Source: Rhodobacteraceae bacterium EhC02 (lineage in GTDB: Bacteria > Pseudomonadota > Alphaproteobacteria > Rhodobacterales > Rhodobacteraceae). Taken from it: a stretch of 43,616 bases of DNA. Made by a program: the position numbers and the translations under genes. Below, in pieces: positions 33,423-41,678 of the stretch. Where the stretch lies: contig LXYH01000027.1 of NCBI GenBank assembly GCA_001650895.1, positions 1 to 43,616 on the forward strand, written 5' to 3'. Under the pieces are notes generated by a model. It saw only the letters and a program-made list of their open reading frames with translations. It made no database searches and was not told the DNA's origin. Numbering within the stretch: the first letter of the stretch is position 1; the number at the start of each line of letters is the position of its first letter.

Positions 33423-34112
33423 TCACCCCAGCGCGTAACCTGCACCGCGCACGGTGCGCAAGGGATCGCTGCCGCCATGCAGGGTCAGCGCCTTGCGCAG
33501 CCGACCGATATGCACGTCGACCGTGCGGGTGTCGATATAGATGTCGCGCCCCCAGACCCGGTCCAGCAACTGGTCGCGGCTCCAGACGCGGCCCGGCTTT
33601 TCCATGAAGGTGGACAGCAGCCTGAATTCGGTCGGGCCCAGTTTCAGCGGCTTGCCGTCGCGACTGACGCGGTGGGTTTCGCTGTCCAGCACGATATCTT
33701 CGTATTCCAGCCGTCCGCCTACGCTGGCGGGGCGTGTCCGGCGCAACTGTGCGCGCACCCGCGCCATCAGCTCGACCACGGAATAGGGCTTGATCACATA
33801 GTCATCCGCCCCGGTTTCCAGACCGCGCACCTTGTCCACTTCCTCGGACCGGGCCGACAGCATGATCACCGGCACCTTGCGCGTATCGGCGCGCATCTTC
33901 AGCTGGCGGCACACCTCGATCCCCGAGACATTGGGCAGCATCCAGTCCAGAACGATCAGGTCGGGCGCATCCTCGGCCACCAGCAGCAAGGCTTCCTCGC
34001 CATTCTCGGCGAGGCTGACGCGAAACCCCTCGGCTTCGAGGTTGTAGGCAAGCACCTCGCGCTGGGCGGCTTCATCCTCGACGATCAGAACGGTGGGTTG
34101 ATCGGCGGCCAT
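33423..34112 (-). CDS. phoB: Phosphate-regulon response regulator PhoB
   Basis: 229 residues from the ATG at 34110-34112, with AAGGA upstream. The receiver domain has the acidic pocket VEDE and phosphoacceptor Asp56 in LIVLDWMLPN, then the conserved MLSAR and lysine KPYSVVELMARV. The winged-helix domain (about 130-229) ends with DTRTVDVHIGRLRKAL and RTVRGAGYAL. When phosphorylated by PhoR it binds Pho boxes such as the one at 39731-39759. It is the last gene of the Pst operon, four bases after phoU. No phoR gene is adjacent. Confidence 0.96.
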   Translation of the reverse strand: MAADQPTVLIVEDEAAQREVLAYNLEAEGFRVSLAENGEEALLLVAEDAPDLIVLDWMLPNVSGIEVCRQLKMRADTRKVPVIMLSARSEEVDKVRGLETGADDYVIKPYSVVELMARVRAQLRRTRPASVGGRLEYEDIVLDSETHRVSRDGKPLKLGPTEFRLLSTFMEKPGRVWSRDQLLDRVWGRDIYIDTRTVDVHIGRLRKALTLHGGSDPLRTVRGAGYALG

Positions 34113-34116
34113 CGTC

Positions 34117-34839
34117 TCAATCCTTCGAATCCGGCATGTCGAACGACACGTTGTCACCCTTGGGCCGTTGGTCGTCCGGCATGTCGCCGGTCACCAGGTA
34201 CACGACCTGCTCGGCGATCGAGGTCACGTGATCGCCCATGCGTTCGGTGTTCTTGGCAATGAAATGCAGATGCATGCAGGCGGTGATGTTGCGCGGGTCT
34301 TCCATCATGAAGGTCAGGAATTCGCGGAACAGGGCGTTGTACATCTGGTCCACGTCGCGGTCGCGCTGGATCACGTCCAGCGCCAGTTCGGCATCGCGCT
34401 GGATATAGGCGTCCAGCGCATCCTTCAGCATCATCTGCACCTCGCGCGCCATGCGGCGCAGCGCGGCATGGCTGCCGTTGATCGGGCTCATCTGCACCAG
34501 GACCGATGTGCGCTTGGCCATGTTCTTGGCATAGTCGCCGATCCGCTCGAGGTTGGCGCTGATCTTCATGACAGACAACACCACGCGCAGGTCGATCGCG
34601 GTGGGCGCGCGCAAGGCGATCACGCGCGCGGCTGTATCGTTGATCAGCTCTTCCAGCTCGTCGATGGCCTTGTCACCGGCACGAACCTTTTCGGCCAGTT
34701 CCTCGTCACGGTCGGCCAGCGATTGCGCGGCGTCCAGGATCGCGGCCTCGACCAGACCGCCCATCTTCATGATCTGGCCCTGGATACCTTCAAGGTCACG
34801 GTCGAAGGCCGAGGCGATATGTTGCGTGCTGTCGGACAT
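34117..34839 (-). CDS. phoU: Phosphate signalling complex protein PhoU
   Basis: 240 residues, all-helical, with the two PhoU repeats. Metal-binding motifs are seen in LAEKVRAGDKAIDELEELINDTAAR and in ERMGDHVTSIAEQVVYLVTG. The repeat segment RIGDYAKNMAKRTSVL is typical. It links the PstSCAB transporter state to PhoR and restrains phosphate uptake. It lies between pstB (35 bases upstream) and phoB, the usual order. Confidence 0.95.
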   Translation of the reverse strand: MSDSTQHIASAFDRDLEGIQGQIMKMGGLVEAAILDAAQSLADRDEELAEKVRAGDKAIDELEELINDTAARVIALRAPTAIDLRVVLSVMKISANLERIGDYAKNMAKRTSVLVQMSPINGSHAALRRMAREVQMMLKDALDAYIQRDAELALDVIQRDRDVDQMYNALFREFLTFMMEDPRNITACMHLHFIAKNTERMGDHVTSIAEQVVYLVTGDMPDDQRPKGDNVSFDMPDSKD

Positions 34840-34874
34840 GTAAATCTGTCTTCCTGTTCAATGGGGGCGCGAAA

Positions 34875-35672
34875 TCAGCCGATACGGCCGGTGATATAGC
34901 TTTCGGTGCGCGGATCGCTGGGGTTGGTGAAGATGTGGCTGGTGTCGCCATATTCGACCAGGTTGCCCAGATGGAAAAACGCCGTCTTCTGGCTGACGCG
35001 GGCGGCCTGCTGCATCGAGTGGGTCACGATCACGACCGAAAAGCTGGCGCGCAATTCGTCGATCAGCTCTTCGACCTGTGCCGTGGCGATCGGGTCAAGG
35101 GCCGAACAGGGTTCGTCCATCAACAGCACCTCGGGTGCCGTGGCAACGGCGCGCGCGATGCAAAGCCGCTGCTGCTGGCCGCCGGACAGGCCGGTTCCCG
35201 GCTCGCCCAGGCGGTCCTTGACCTCTTTCCACAGCGCGGCCTTGCGCAGGCTGCTTTCCACGATCTCGTCCAGTTCGGCCTTGGACCGTGTCAGCCCGTG
35301 GATCTTGGGGCCGTAAGCGACGTTGTCATAGATCGACTTGGGGAAGGGGTTGGGCTTCTGAAAGACCATGCCGACCTTGGCGCGCAGCTGCACCGGATCA
35401 ACGCGCTTGTCATAGATGTTCTCGCCGTCCAGCAGGATCTCACCCTCGACCCTTGCGTTCGAGATGGTATCGTTCATCCGGTTCAGGCAGCGCAGGAAGG
35501 TGGACTTGCCACAGCCCGACGGCCCGATGAATGCGGTCACCGTATTGTCCAGGATATCGACATCGACATCCTGAAGCGCCTGCTTTTCGCCGTAAAAGAC
35601 CTGCACGCCGCGTGCGGTGATTTTCGTGTTCGTTTGGGTCACTCTCGTCTCCAGATTGGGCGCGTCATACAT
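34875..35672 (-). CDS. pstB: Phosphate ABC transporter ATPase PstB
   Basis: 265 residues from the ATG at 35670-35672, which has AAGG nine bases upstream; an ATG at 35681 would add three residues. It has Walker [10 protein letters not shown], the PstB-specific [10 protein letters not shown] and [19 protein letters not shown], signature [14 protein letters not shown] and Walker [14 protein letters not shown]. It drives high-affinity phosphate import through PstCA. The upstream gap to pstA is about 22 bases. Confidence 0.96.
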   Translation of the reverse strand: MYDAPNLETRVTQTNTKITARGVQVFYGEKQALQDVDVDILDNTVTAFIGPSGCGKSTFLRCLNRMNDTISNARVEGEILLDGENIYDKRVDPVQLRAKVGMVFQKPNPFPKSIYDNVAYGPKIHGLTRSKAELDEIVESSLRKAALWKEVKDRLGEPGTGLSGGQQQRLCIARAVATAPEVLLMDEPCSALDPIATAQVEELIDELRASFSVVIVTHSMQQAARVSQKTAFFHLGNLVEYGDTSHIFTNPSDPRTESYITGRIG

Positions 35673-35694
35673 GTCTTGCATCCTTGTCCACGTG

Positions 35695-37059
35695 TTACCA
35701 GCGGCGCTCGAACCGGCGGCGCAGGATGATCGCGATGATGTTCATCGTCACAAGGAAGGCCAGCAGCACGATGATCGCGCCCGCAGACCGTTCGATGAAG
35801 GCGGGGTCGGACCGCGAGGCCCAGGAATAGACCTGCACGGGCAGGGCGGTCGCCGGGTCCAGCACGCCACCATCCAGCGGACCGGCCGGGTAGTTGGCGA
35901 CAAAGGCGACCATCCCGATCAGCAGCAGTGGCGCGGTTTCCCCCAGCGCCGAGGCCAGGCCAAGGATCGTGCCTGTCAGGATGCCGGGTGCGGCCAGCGG
36001 CAGCACGTGGTGAAACACCGTCTGCATCTTGGATGCGCCCACACCCAGCGCCGCATCGCGGATCGACGGCGGCACGGCGCGGATCGCGGCGCGGGTGGCG
36101 ATGATGATCGTGGGAAGGGTCATCAGCGTCAGCACCAGCGCACCGACCAGGGGCGAGGATTGCGGGAACTTGGCGAAGTTGATGAAGATCGCAAGGCCCA
36201 GGATCCCGTAGACGATCGAGGGCACGGCCGCCAGGTTCGAGATGTTCACCTCGATCAGGTCGGTCCAGCGGTTCCGGGGGGCGAATTCCTCAAGATAGAT
36301 CGACGCGGCCACGCCAAGGGGCAACACCATGACGACGACCAGCGCCATCATGTAGGCCGATCCGATCAGCGCCACGCCCAGGCCGGCCGCTTCCGGCCGC
36401 TGGTCCGAGGCGTCGGGGTTGGTCAGGAAACCCCAGTTGAACTTGGTGGTCAGGATGCCTTCGTCCTGCATGCGGTCGGCCAGATCCAGCTGCGCGACCG
36501 AGATATTGGTGTCCAGCGCTGCGGTGTCGCGTGTGACCCGCCCCTTCAGGTAGCCGTCGATCCGCCCGGTCGCAAAACCGCTTACCGTGATCGTCTGGCC
36601 CAGCAGTTCGGGGCTTTCCAGAACCATGTCGCGCAGCCGTGCCGGTGTGTCGCGCGAAATGAAGGCGGCCACATCCTTGTCGGTGACACCTTCGGTGGAA
36701 ATGCCGCGCGTTTCCAGGTGGGCCAGAAGTTGCGCGTTCAACAGCTTGGTATAACCGATGGTGGTCACACGCATCATCTCGGCCCGGTCGCGGTTGCCCT
36801 TCGGGTCCAGCGCGTCGGCATCCAGCGTCACGGGAAAGGTCAGGCTGGCCTGCTTGAAGGCCGACACACCGTCCGAAAAGATCGTCCACAGCATGATTGC
36901 CAGGACCGACAGGCTGACACAGATCGCGGCCACGCCATAGGCCTTGAACCGCGCTTCTGCCGCGTTGCGCTTCTTCATCAGCGCGCTTTGCGTCAGCAGG
37001 GAGGATCGCGCCGGTGCGGGTGTGGCGGCCGGAACCTGCGAAGATGTGGCGTCGGTCAT
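35695..37059 (-). CDS. pstA: Phosphate ABC transporter permease PstA (with DUF3333 insertion)
   Basis: 454 residues, longer than E. coli PstA (about 296). An N-terminal membrane helix (about 40-60) is followed by a roughly 150-residue periplasmic insertion (DUF3333 type, with [15 protein letters not shown] and [25 protein letters not shown]). The permease core comes next with [39 protein letters not shown] and the EAA-type loop [23 protein letters not shown]-like segment (here [19 protein letters not shown]). The start has GGGAG upstream and overlaps the pstC stop by four bases. Confidence 0.94.
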   Translation of the reverse strand: MTDATSSQVPAATPAPARSSLLTQSALMKKRNAAEARFKAYGVAAICVSLSVLAIMLWTIFSDGVSAFKQASLTFPVTLDADALDPKGNRDRAEMMRVTTIGYTKLLNAQLLAHLETRGISTEGVTDKDVAAFISRDTPARLRDMVLESPELLGQTITVSGFATGRIDGYLKGRVTRDTAALDTNISVAQLDLADRMQDEGILTTKFNWGFLTNPDASDQRPEAAGLGVALIGSAYMMALVVVMVLPLGVAASIYLEEFAPRNRWTDLIEVNISNLAAVPSIVYGILGLAIFINFAKFPQSSPLVGALVLTLMTLPTIIIATRAAIRAVPPSIRDAALGVGASKMQTVFHHVLPLAAPGILTGTILGLASALGETAPLLLIGMVAFVANYPAGPLDGGVLDPATALPVQVYSWASRSDPAFIERSAGAIIVLLAFLVTMNIIAIILRRRFERRW

Positions 37060-38516
37060 TCGTATTGCTCCCGGTATTTGCGCACGACCCAGAGGGCGAA
37101 GATGTTCAGGCCCAGCGTGATCACGAACAGCGTCATGCCAAGCGCAAAGGCGACAAGCGTCTCGGGCGAGTTGAATTCGGTATCCCCCGTCAACTGGCTG
37201 ACGATCTTGACGGTGATCGTCGTCATCGCCTCGAACGGGTTCATGTCCAGCTTGGCTGCGGCACCCGCGCCCATGGTCACGATCATCGTCTCGCCGATGG
37301 CGCGGCTGGCGGCCAGCAGGATGGCACCCACGATGCCGGGCAGCGCGGCGGGCAGGATCACCTGGCGCACGGTTTCCGACTTGGTGGCGCCCAGCCCGTA
37401 GGATCCGTCGCGCAGCGATTGCGGCACCGCGTTGATGATGTCATCGGCCAGCGACGAAATGAAGGGAATGTTCAGAACCCCGATCACAAGGCCCGCTGTC
37501 ATCACCGAGGACCCGGACGAGCCAAGACCGGTAGGGACCGCGAACCAGTCGCGCAGGAAGGGTCCGACGGTGACCAGGGCGAACAGGCCGAAGACCACCG
37601 TGGGAATGCCCGCGATCACCTCGATCAGCGGCTTGACGATCGACCGCACGCGCGGGCTGGCATATTCGGCAAGGTAGATCGCGGTGAACAGGCCCGTGGG
37701 CACCGCCACGATCATCGCGACAAGACTGATGTAGAGCGTGCCCCACAGCAGCGGGATCAGACCCAGCTCGCTGTTGCCTTGGAAGCTGGGCTGCCAGGTC
37801 AGGCCGAACAGGAAATCCTTGAAGGGATACATCGACGAAAAGCGGATCGTTTCCGACAGCATCGACATCACGATGCCCACTGTGGTCAGGATCGCGATGG
37901 TCGAGGCCAGGATCAGAACGCCCTGAATCACGGCTTCCACCCGGTTGCGGGCGCGGAATTCGCCATTGGTGATCCGCAACGCATAGGCCAGACCGGCCAG
38001 CGCTACGATCAGTGTCACGATCGCGCGCGCCAGCGCGCCGGTCGATGCCAGCGCACGATAGCTTTGCGCGGCGTCCAGCACCTCGGGCGTCACCTCGGCG
38101 CCCAGGGCCACGCCCACGGCGCCAAGACGCTCGCGAACGGATCCGTCGGCCACGGTGATCGTCTCGGCATCTTGCGGGGTCAGCGCGCCTGCGGCCACGG
38201 CCACGTCCAGCCCTTCGGCGACGCGGCGCACATCGGCCATCAGCAGGATGCGCTGGCTGTCATTCTCGAATTGTTCGGCGGGAAAGTAGTCGGACAGTTG
38301 CCGCTCGATCACCAGGGGCTGCGCGATCAGCCAGAGCGTCAGGACGGCCATCGCGGGCAGAAAGGCCATGATGGCCCCGTGCCAGGCGTAATAGCCGGGC
38401 AGAGAGTGCAGACGACGTGTATTGCCCTCAACGGAAGCAAGGGCGCGTCCGCGCCCTAGAACGAAACCGGCGATGGCGAGAACACCAAGCACGATGATCA
38501 GCAAGAAGACGGACAT
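37056..38516 (-). CDS. pstC: Phosphate ABC transporter permease PstC (with N-terminal extension)
   Basis: 486 residues, longer than E. coli PstC (about 319). Two N-terminal membrane helices enclose a periplasmic stretch of about 110 residues (residues 70-165, with QRILLMADVRRVAEGLDVAV). The permease core includes YLAEYASPRVRSIVKPLIEVIAGIPTVVFG and the EAA-type loop DIINAVPQSLRDGSYGLGATKSE. This size is common in alphaproteobacteria. It lies 75 bases after pstS, separated by a stem-loop. Confidence 0.94.
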   Translation of the reverse strand: MSVFLLIIVLGVLAIAGFVLGRGRALASVEGNTRRLHSLPGYYAWHGAIMAFLPAMAVLTLWLIAQPLVIERQLSDYFPAEQFENDSQRILLMADVRRVAEGLDVAVAAGALTPQDAETITVADGSVRERLGAVGVALGAEVTPEVLDAAQSYRALASTGALARAIVTLIVALAGLAYALRITNGEFRARNRVEAVIQGVLILASTIAILTTVGIVMSMLSETIRFSSMYPFKDFLFGLTWQPSFQGNSELGLIPLLWGTLYISLVAMIVAVPTGLFTAIYLAEYASPRVRSIVKPLIEVIAGIPTVVFGLFALVTVGPFLRDWFAVPTGLGSSGSSVMTAGLVIGVLNIPFISSLADDIINAVPQSLRDGSYGLGATKSETVRQVILPAALPGIVGAILLAASRAIGETMIVTMGAGAAAKLDMNPFEAMTTITVKIVSQLTGDTEFNSPETLVAFALGMTLFVITLGLNIFALWVVRKYREQYE

Positions 38517-38549
38517 GGTGTTTCCCGACAGTATTTTTCGGAAGAGTGC

Positions 38550-38577
38550 CGCCCCCCGGCCGTCAAGCCGGAGAGCG
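38550..38577 (-). repeat. Stem-loop between pstS and pstC
   Basis: In the minus-strand RNA, CGCTCTCCGGC pairs with GCCGGGGGGCG (11 pairs, two of them G-U) around a 6-base loop, 15 bases after the pstS stop. It is placed to protect the abundant pstS message and lower expression of the membrane subunits, as REP-type hairpins do in other binding-protein operons. Confidence 0.6.
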
Positions 38578-38591
38578 GTGTGTTGGTCAGA

Positions 38592-39647
38592 TCAGTTCAG
38601 CGGCGCCATCGGCGTGCGGTTGGCAACCATTTCCTGCGTCGCGGCCAGCTCGGGGTCGGACACCAGGCCATACTCTGCCAGCGGGCCATCGGGGCCTGCC
38701 ATGTCATCGGACACGAAGAACTCGATGTATTCCTGCAGGCCGGGGATCACGTCCAGGTGCGCCAGCTTGACGTAGAAGTACAGCGGACGCGACACCGGAT
38801 ATTCACCCGACGCGATGGATTCGGTCGAAGGAACGATGCCGTTCATGGTGCCGACGCGCAGCTTGTCGGTGTTGTTCTGGTAGAACGACAGACCGAAGAC
38901 GCCGATGGCTTTCTTGTCGGCTTCCAGGCGGGCCAGGGTCTCGGTGTAGTCACCGTCGATGTCCACGTTGCGGCCATCGGTGCGCAGCTTGGTGCATTCG
39001 CCCTTCGCGGCGCGCGACTTGGCGCGGTCGTCCGCACCTTCGGCAACGGCTAGGAACAGGTCATAGGCGCCGGTGGCCTTGCAGCCTTCGTAGATCACGC
39101 GCTCGTCGAACACTTCGCGGGTGCCGTGCTTGGTGCCGGGGGACAGGACCAGGATTTCCTGTGCGGGCAGGGCGCTGTTGAAATCCGACCACTGGGTGTG
39201 CGGGTTGGCGACGATGGCGCCGTCCTTGGCGACTTGGGCGCCCAGGGCGTTGAAGACGTCAGCCGGGGTAAAGGCGAACTCGGGGCCGTTCACATCCGAG
39301 GCAAAGACGATGCCGTCATAGCCGATGCGGACTTCCATCACCTCGGTCACGCCATTGGCGGCGCAGGTGTCCAGATCCTTCTGCGAGATACGCGAGGACG
39401 AGTTGGCGATGTCGACGGTATTGGTGCCCACGCCTTCGCACATCTTGGCGCGGCCTGCGCCCGAACCGCCGCCTTCCACGACCGGGGTCGGGAAATCGAA
39501 GTTCTCGCCAAAGGCTTCGGCAACGATGGTCGAATAGGGCAGCACGGTCGAAGAACCGGTGATCTGCACGTTGTCGCGGGCCGAGGCCGCCGTGGCAGAG
39601 GCTGCCGCCAGAACGACTGCCGATGCGGCGAGTTTTGCAAATGACAT
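38592..39647 (-). CDS. pstS: Periplasmic phosphate-binding protein PstS
   Basis: 351 residues with a signal peptide of about 23 (AAASATAASA before RDNVQITGSSTVLPY). Phosphate-binding features are GSSTVLPYS near the start, EGGGSGAGRAKMCEG, IANSSSRIS and the GTKHGTREVFDE loop. The C-terminus has FFVSDDMAGPDGPLAEYGLV. The PstS domain belongs to the alphaproteobacterial branch of 340-350 residues. It is the first gene of the operon, and a Pho box lies about 85 bases upstream. Confidence 0.95.
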   Translation of the reverse strand: MSFAKLAASAVVLAAASATAASARDNVQITGSSTVLPYSTIVAEAFGENFDFPTPVVEGGGSGAGRAKMCEGVGTNTVDIANSSSRISQKDLDTCAANGVTEVMEVRIGYDGIVFASDVNGPEFAFTPADVFNALGAQVAKDGAIVANPHTQWSDFNSALPAQEILVLSPGTKHGTREVFDERVIYEGCKATGAYDLFLAVAEGADDRAKSRAAKGECTKLRTDGRNVDIDGDYTETLARLEADKKAIGVFGLSFYQNNTDKLRVGTMNGIVPSTESIASGEYPVSRPLYFYVKLAHLDVIPGLQEYIEFFVSDDMAGPDGPLAEYGLVSDPELAATQEMVANRTPMAPLN

Positions 39648-39924
39648 GAGATGTCTCCTGTTTGCGGTTTTTCATGACCACCATCCGTGGCGATCTGGCA
39701 CCGCAGCTATGCCTCGTTCCTAAACCTGATATGAAAGTTATGTAAAAGTTTTGTGACAACGCCCGCGTGCCCGACCTTCGGAAGACCGTCGTCAATCACG
39801 CAACAGGGCTTGCATCGCCCTTGTTTCATTGACAGCGTGCCGCCAGGACATCCCGCAAGGGGTGATCCGGGTAACAAGGGCCAGTCATGTCGAAGCCTGT
39901 CACATATCCATCCGCGACCACCGC
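39648..39924. other. Divergent promoter region of pstS and the MFS gene
   Basis: 277 bases without a gene. Besides the Pho box (39731-39759) and the pstS ribosome-binding site (AGGAGACA just before the start on the minus strand), a TTGACA sits at 39828-39833, about 95 bases ahead of the MFS ATG, without a matching -10 that I could find. Confidence 0.5.
39731..39759 (-). promoter_or_regulatory. Pho box of three direct repeats upstream of pstS
   Basis: On the minus strand, the 7-mers TTGTCAC, CTTTTAC and CTTTCAT follow one another with 4-base spacers AAAA and ATAA, an exact 11-base period. This matches the CTGTCAT-type half-sites bound by PhoB dimers, with a third half-site extending the usual pair. 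The site lies 84 bases upstream of the pstS start codon and replaces a -35 element. The first repeat is closest to consensus. Confidence 0.85.
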
Positions 39925-41106
39925 ATGAACGGGGGGGCGACTCGGCCATGGCTGGTGCTGACGGGCCTCGCGCTGGGCGTGACGGTCACGAACGGCTTTG
40001 CCCGATTCGCCTACGGGCTGATTCTGCCGGCGATGAAATCGGAAATGGCCTGGACCTATGCGCAGGCGGGCTGGCTGAATACGGCCAATGCGCTGGGCTA
40101 TATCCTGGGCGCTGTTCTGACGATGATCCTGATCCGTCACATTCCGCCGACACGGCTTTTCGCGATCGGGCTGGTGGCCACCACCCTTGCCCTGCTGGCA
40201 ACCGGCCTGCACGCGGCGCTGTGGTGGCAGACGATGTGGCGCATCGTGGCCGGTGTGGTCGGCGCGATGTCCTTTTCGACCGCCGGCACGCTGGCGGCGG
40301 GCCTGTTCCAGGGCGATCCGCGCCGCAATGCCCTGGCCATCGCCATCCTCTTCGGATCGGGCGGCGGGCTTGGCATCGTGCTGGCCGGCGCGGCGCTGCC
40401 CCTGATGCTGGATGCATGGGGTCCGGCGTCATGGCCGCTTGGCTGGATCGTGATCGGTGCGATCAGCCTGTCCTTTGTGCCCCTTGGCTTATGGGCTGCG
40501 TTCCAGCTGCGCGCGCCGGTGCAGAAACAGGGCAAGCCCCTGCCTTTGCCGATCCGCCGCATGCTGCCGGAACTGGCGGGCTATGCGGGTTTCGGGCTGG
40601 GCTATATCGTCTACCTGACCTTCCTGTCGGCATGGATGACCGAACAGGCGGCCAGCGCGCCGTTCATGGCGCTGGTCTGGGTGGTGCTGGGCACCAGCAT
40701 CTGCCTGTCGCCCCTGGTCTGGCGGCCCGTGCTGGCACGCCATGCCTCGGGCCTGCCGCTGGCGTTGATCCTGACCGGCATTGCCATCGGATCGGCCTTG
40801 CCGGTGCTGCTGCCCAAGGGGCCGGTCCTGCTGATTTCGGCGGTGATCTTTGGCCTCTCGGTCTTCATGGCACCCGGTGCCGTCACGAATTTCACCCGCA
40901 AGAACCTCCCGCCCGAGGCCTGGGGGCGTGCGATCAGCCTGTTCACGGTGGTTTTCGCCGTGGCCCAGACCGCAGGCCCCTATGGCGCGGGTCTGGTGGG
41001 GGATCTTTTCGGCAATATCGGCGTCAGCCTTGTCGCGGCGGCGGGATTGCTGCTGCTGGGCGCGGTCTGCGCGCTGCTCCAGCGTCCGCTGGAGGATCGG
41101 CCTTAG
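39925..41106 (+). CDS. YbfB/YjiJ-type MFS transporter
   Basis: 393 residues from the ATG at 39925. It begins LVLTGLALGVTVTNGFARFAYGLILPAMKSEMAWTYAQAGWLNTANALGYILG, typical of the YbfB/YjiJ branch. About 12 hydrophobic segments are seen, with the helix-breaking RRNALAIAILFGSGGGLGI and NFTRKNLPPEAWGRAISLFTVVFAVAQTAGP near the end. The substrate is unknown. It is divergent from pstS and converges with the Lrp gene: its TAG stop overlaps the Lrp TAA stop on the other strand. Confidence 0.9.
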   Translation: MNGGATRPWLVLTGLALGVTVTNGFARFAYGLILPAMKSEMAWTYAQAGWLNTANALGYILGAVLTMILIRHIPPTRLFAIGLVATTLALLATGLHAALWWQTMWRIVAGVVGAMSFSTAGTLAAGLFQGDPRRNALAIAILFGSGGGLGIVLAGAALPLMLDAWGPASWPLGWIVIGAISLSFVPLGLWAAFQLRAPVQKQGKPLPLPIRRMLPELAGYAGFGLGYIVYLTFLSAWMTEQAASAPFMALVWVVLGTSICLSPLVWRPVLARHASGLPLALILTGIAIGSALPVLLPKGPVLLISAVIFGLSVFMAPGAVTNFTRKNLPPEAWGRAISLFTVVFAVAQTAGPYGAGLVGDLFGNIGVSLVAAAGLLLLGAVCALLQRPLEDRP

Positions 41107-41567
41107 TGGAACAGATCACGCGGCCGGTTCTCGAGGATCCCCTCCATCGAGAACAGCCCTGTGACCGTCGTGAAATCGAACCCGGTGATCAGCCGCTGAT
41201 AGAACTGGTCATAGCCGCGCATGCCCCGGCAAACGACCTTCAGCATGTAATCCCAGTCACCGCCGATGCGGTAGAAATCCACCACCTCGGGCAGGCTTTT
41301 GACATGGCGGGCAAAGACCTCGGCCCAGTCCCTGGAATGATGGGAGGTGCGGATCATCACGAAGACCGTCAGATCCATGCCCAGCCGTGACAGGTCCACG
41401 GTGACCCGGCTTGCGCTGATCAATCCCGCGGCTTGCATCCGCTGCATCCGCCGCCAGCAGGCATTCTGCGACAGCCCCACCTGATCCGCCAGTTCCCGCT
41501 GCGAGAGCGAGGCATCCTTTTGCAGGCAGGTCAGGATTTTCAGATCAATATCATCAATTTGGCCCAT
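41103..41567 (-). CDS. Lrp/AsnC family transcriptional regulator (second copy)
   Basis: 154 residues from the ATG at 41565-41567; ATG at 41579 or TTG at 41588 could extend it. The helix-turn-helix reads DIDLKILTCLQKDASLSQRELADQVGLSQNACWRRMQRMQAAGLI. The RAM domain follows (IGGDWDYMLKVVCRGMRGYDQFYQRLI). It is divergent from the class-V PLP enzyme and probably regulates it, possibly through the AT-rich dyad at 41606-41627. The short intergenic stretch makes autoregulation likely too. Confidence 0.92.
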   Translation of the reverse strand: MGQIDDIDLKILTCLQKDASLSQRELADQVGLSQNACWRRMQRMQAAGLISASRVTVDLSRLGMDLTVFVMIRTSHHSRDWAEVFARHVKSLPEVVDFYRIGGDWDYMLKVVCRGMRGYDQFYQRLITGFDFTTVTGLFSMEGILENRPRDLFH

Positions 41568-41605
41568 GAAATCGATCATATGACACAAAATATCGATGTA
41601 GAAGC

Positions 41606-41627
41606 CATGAATTTGGGAAAAATCATG
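41606..41627. promoter_or_regulatory. AT-rich dyad between the Lrp gene and the PLP-enzyme gene
   Basis: CATGAATTT and AAAATCATG (41606-41614 and 41619-41627) are inverted with one mismatch around a 4-base centre. The length of about 22 bases, AT-rich core and position 40 bases from the Lrp start and 51 bases from the PLP-enzyme start fit an Lrp-type operator. The local sequence is clearly lower in G+C than its surroundings. Confidence 0.5.
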
Positions 41628-41678
41628 GTCACGGCTGCACTATTGTCCAATCAGCGAACAGAAGGGACGAGGCGCGAC

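Noticed and set aside
35617-37401. 594-codon plus-strand frame over pstA
   Set aside because: Antisense to pstA and part of pstC; low-complexity, no family motif.
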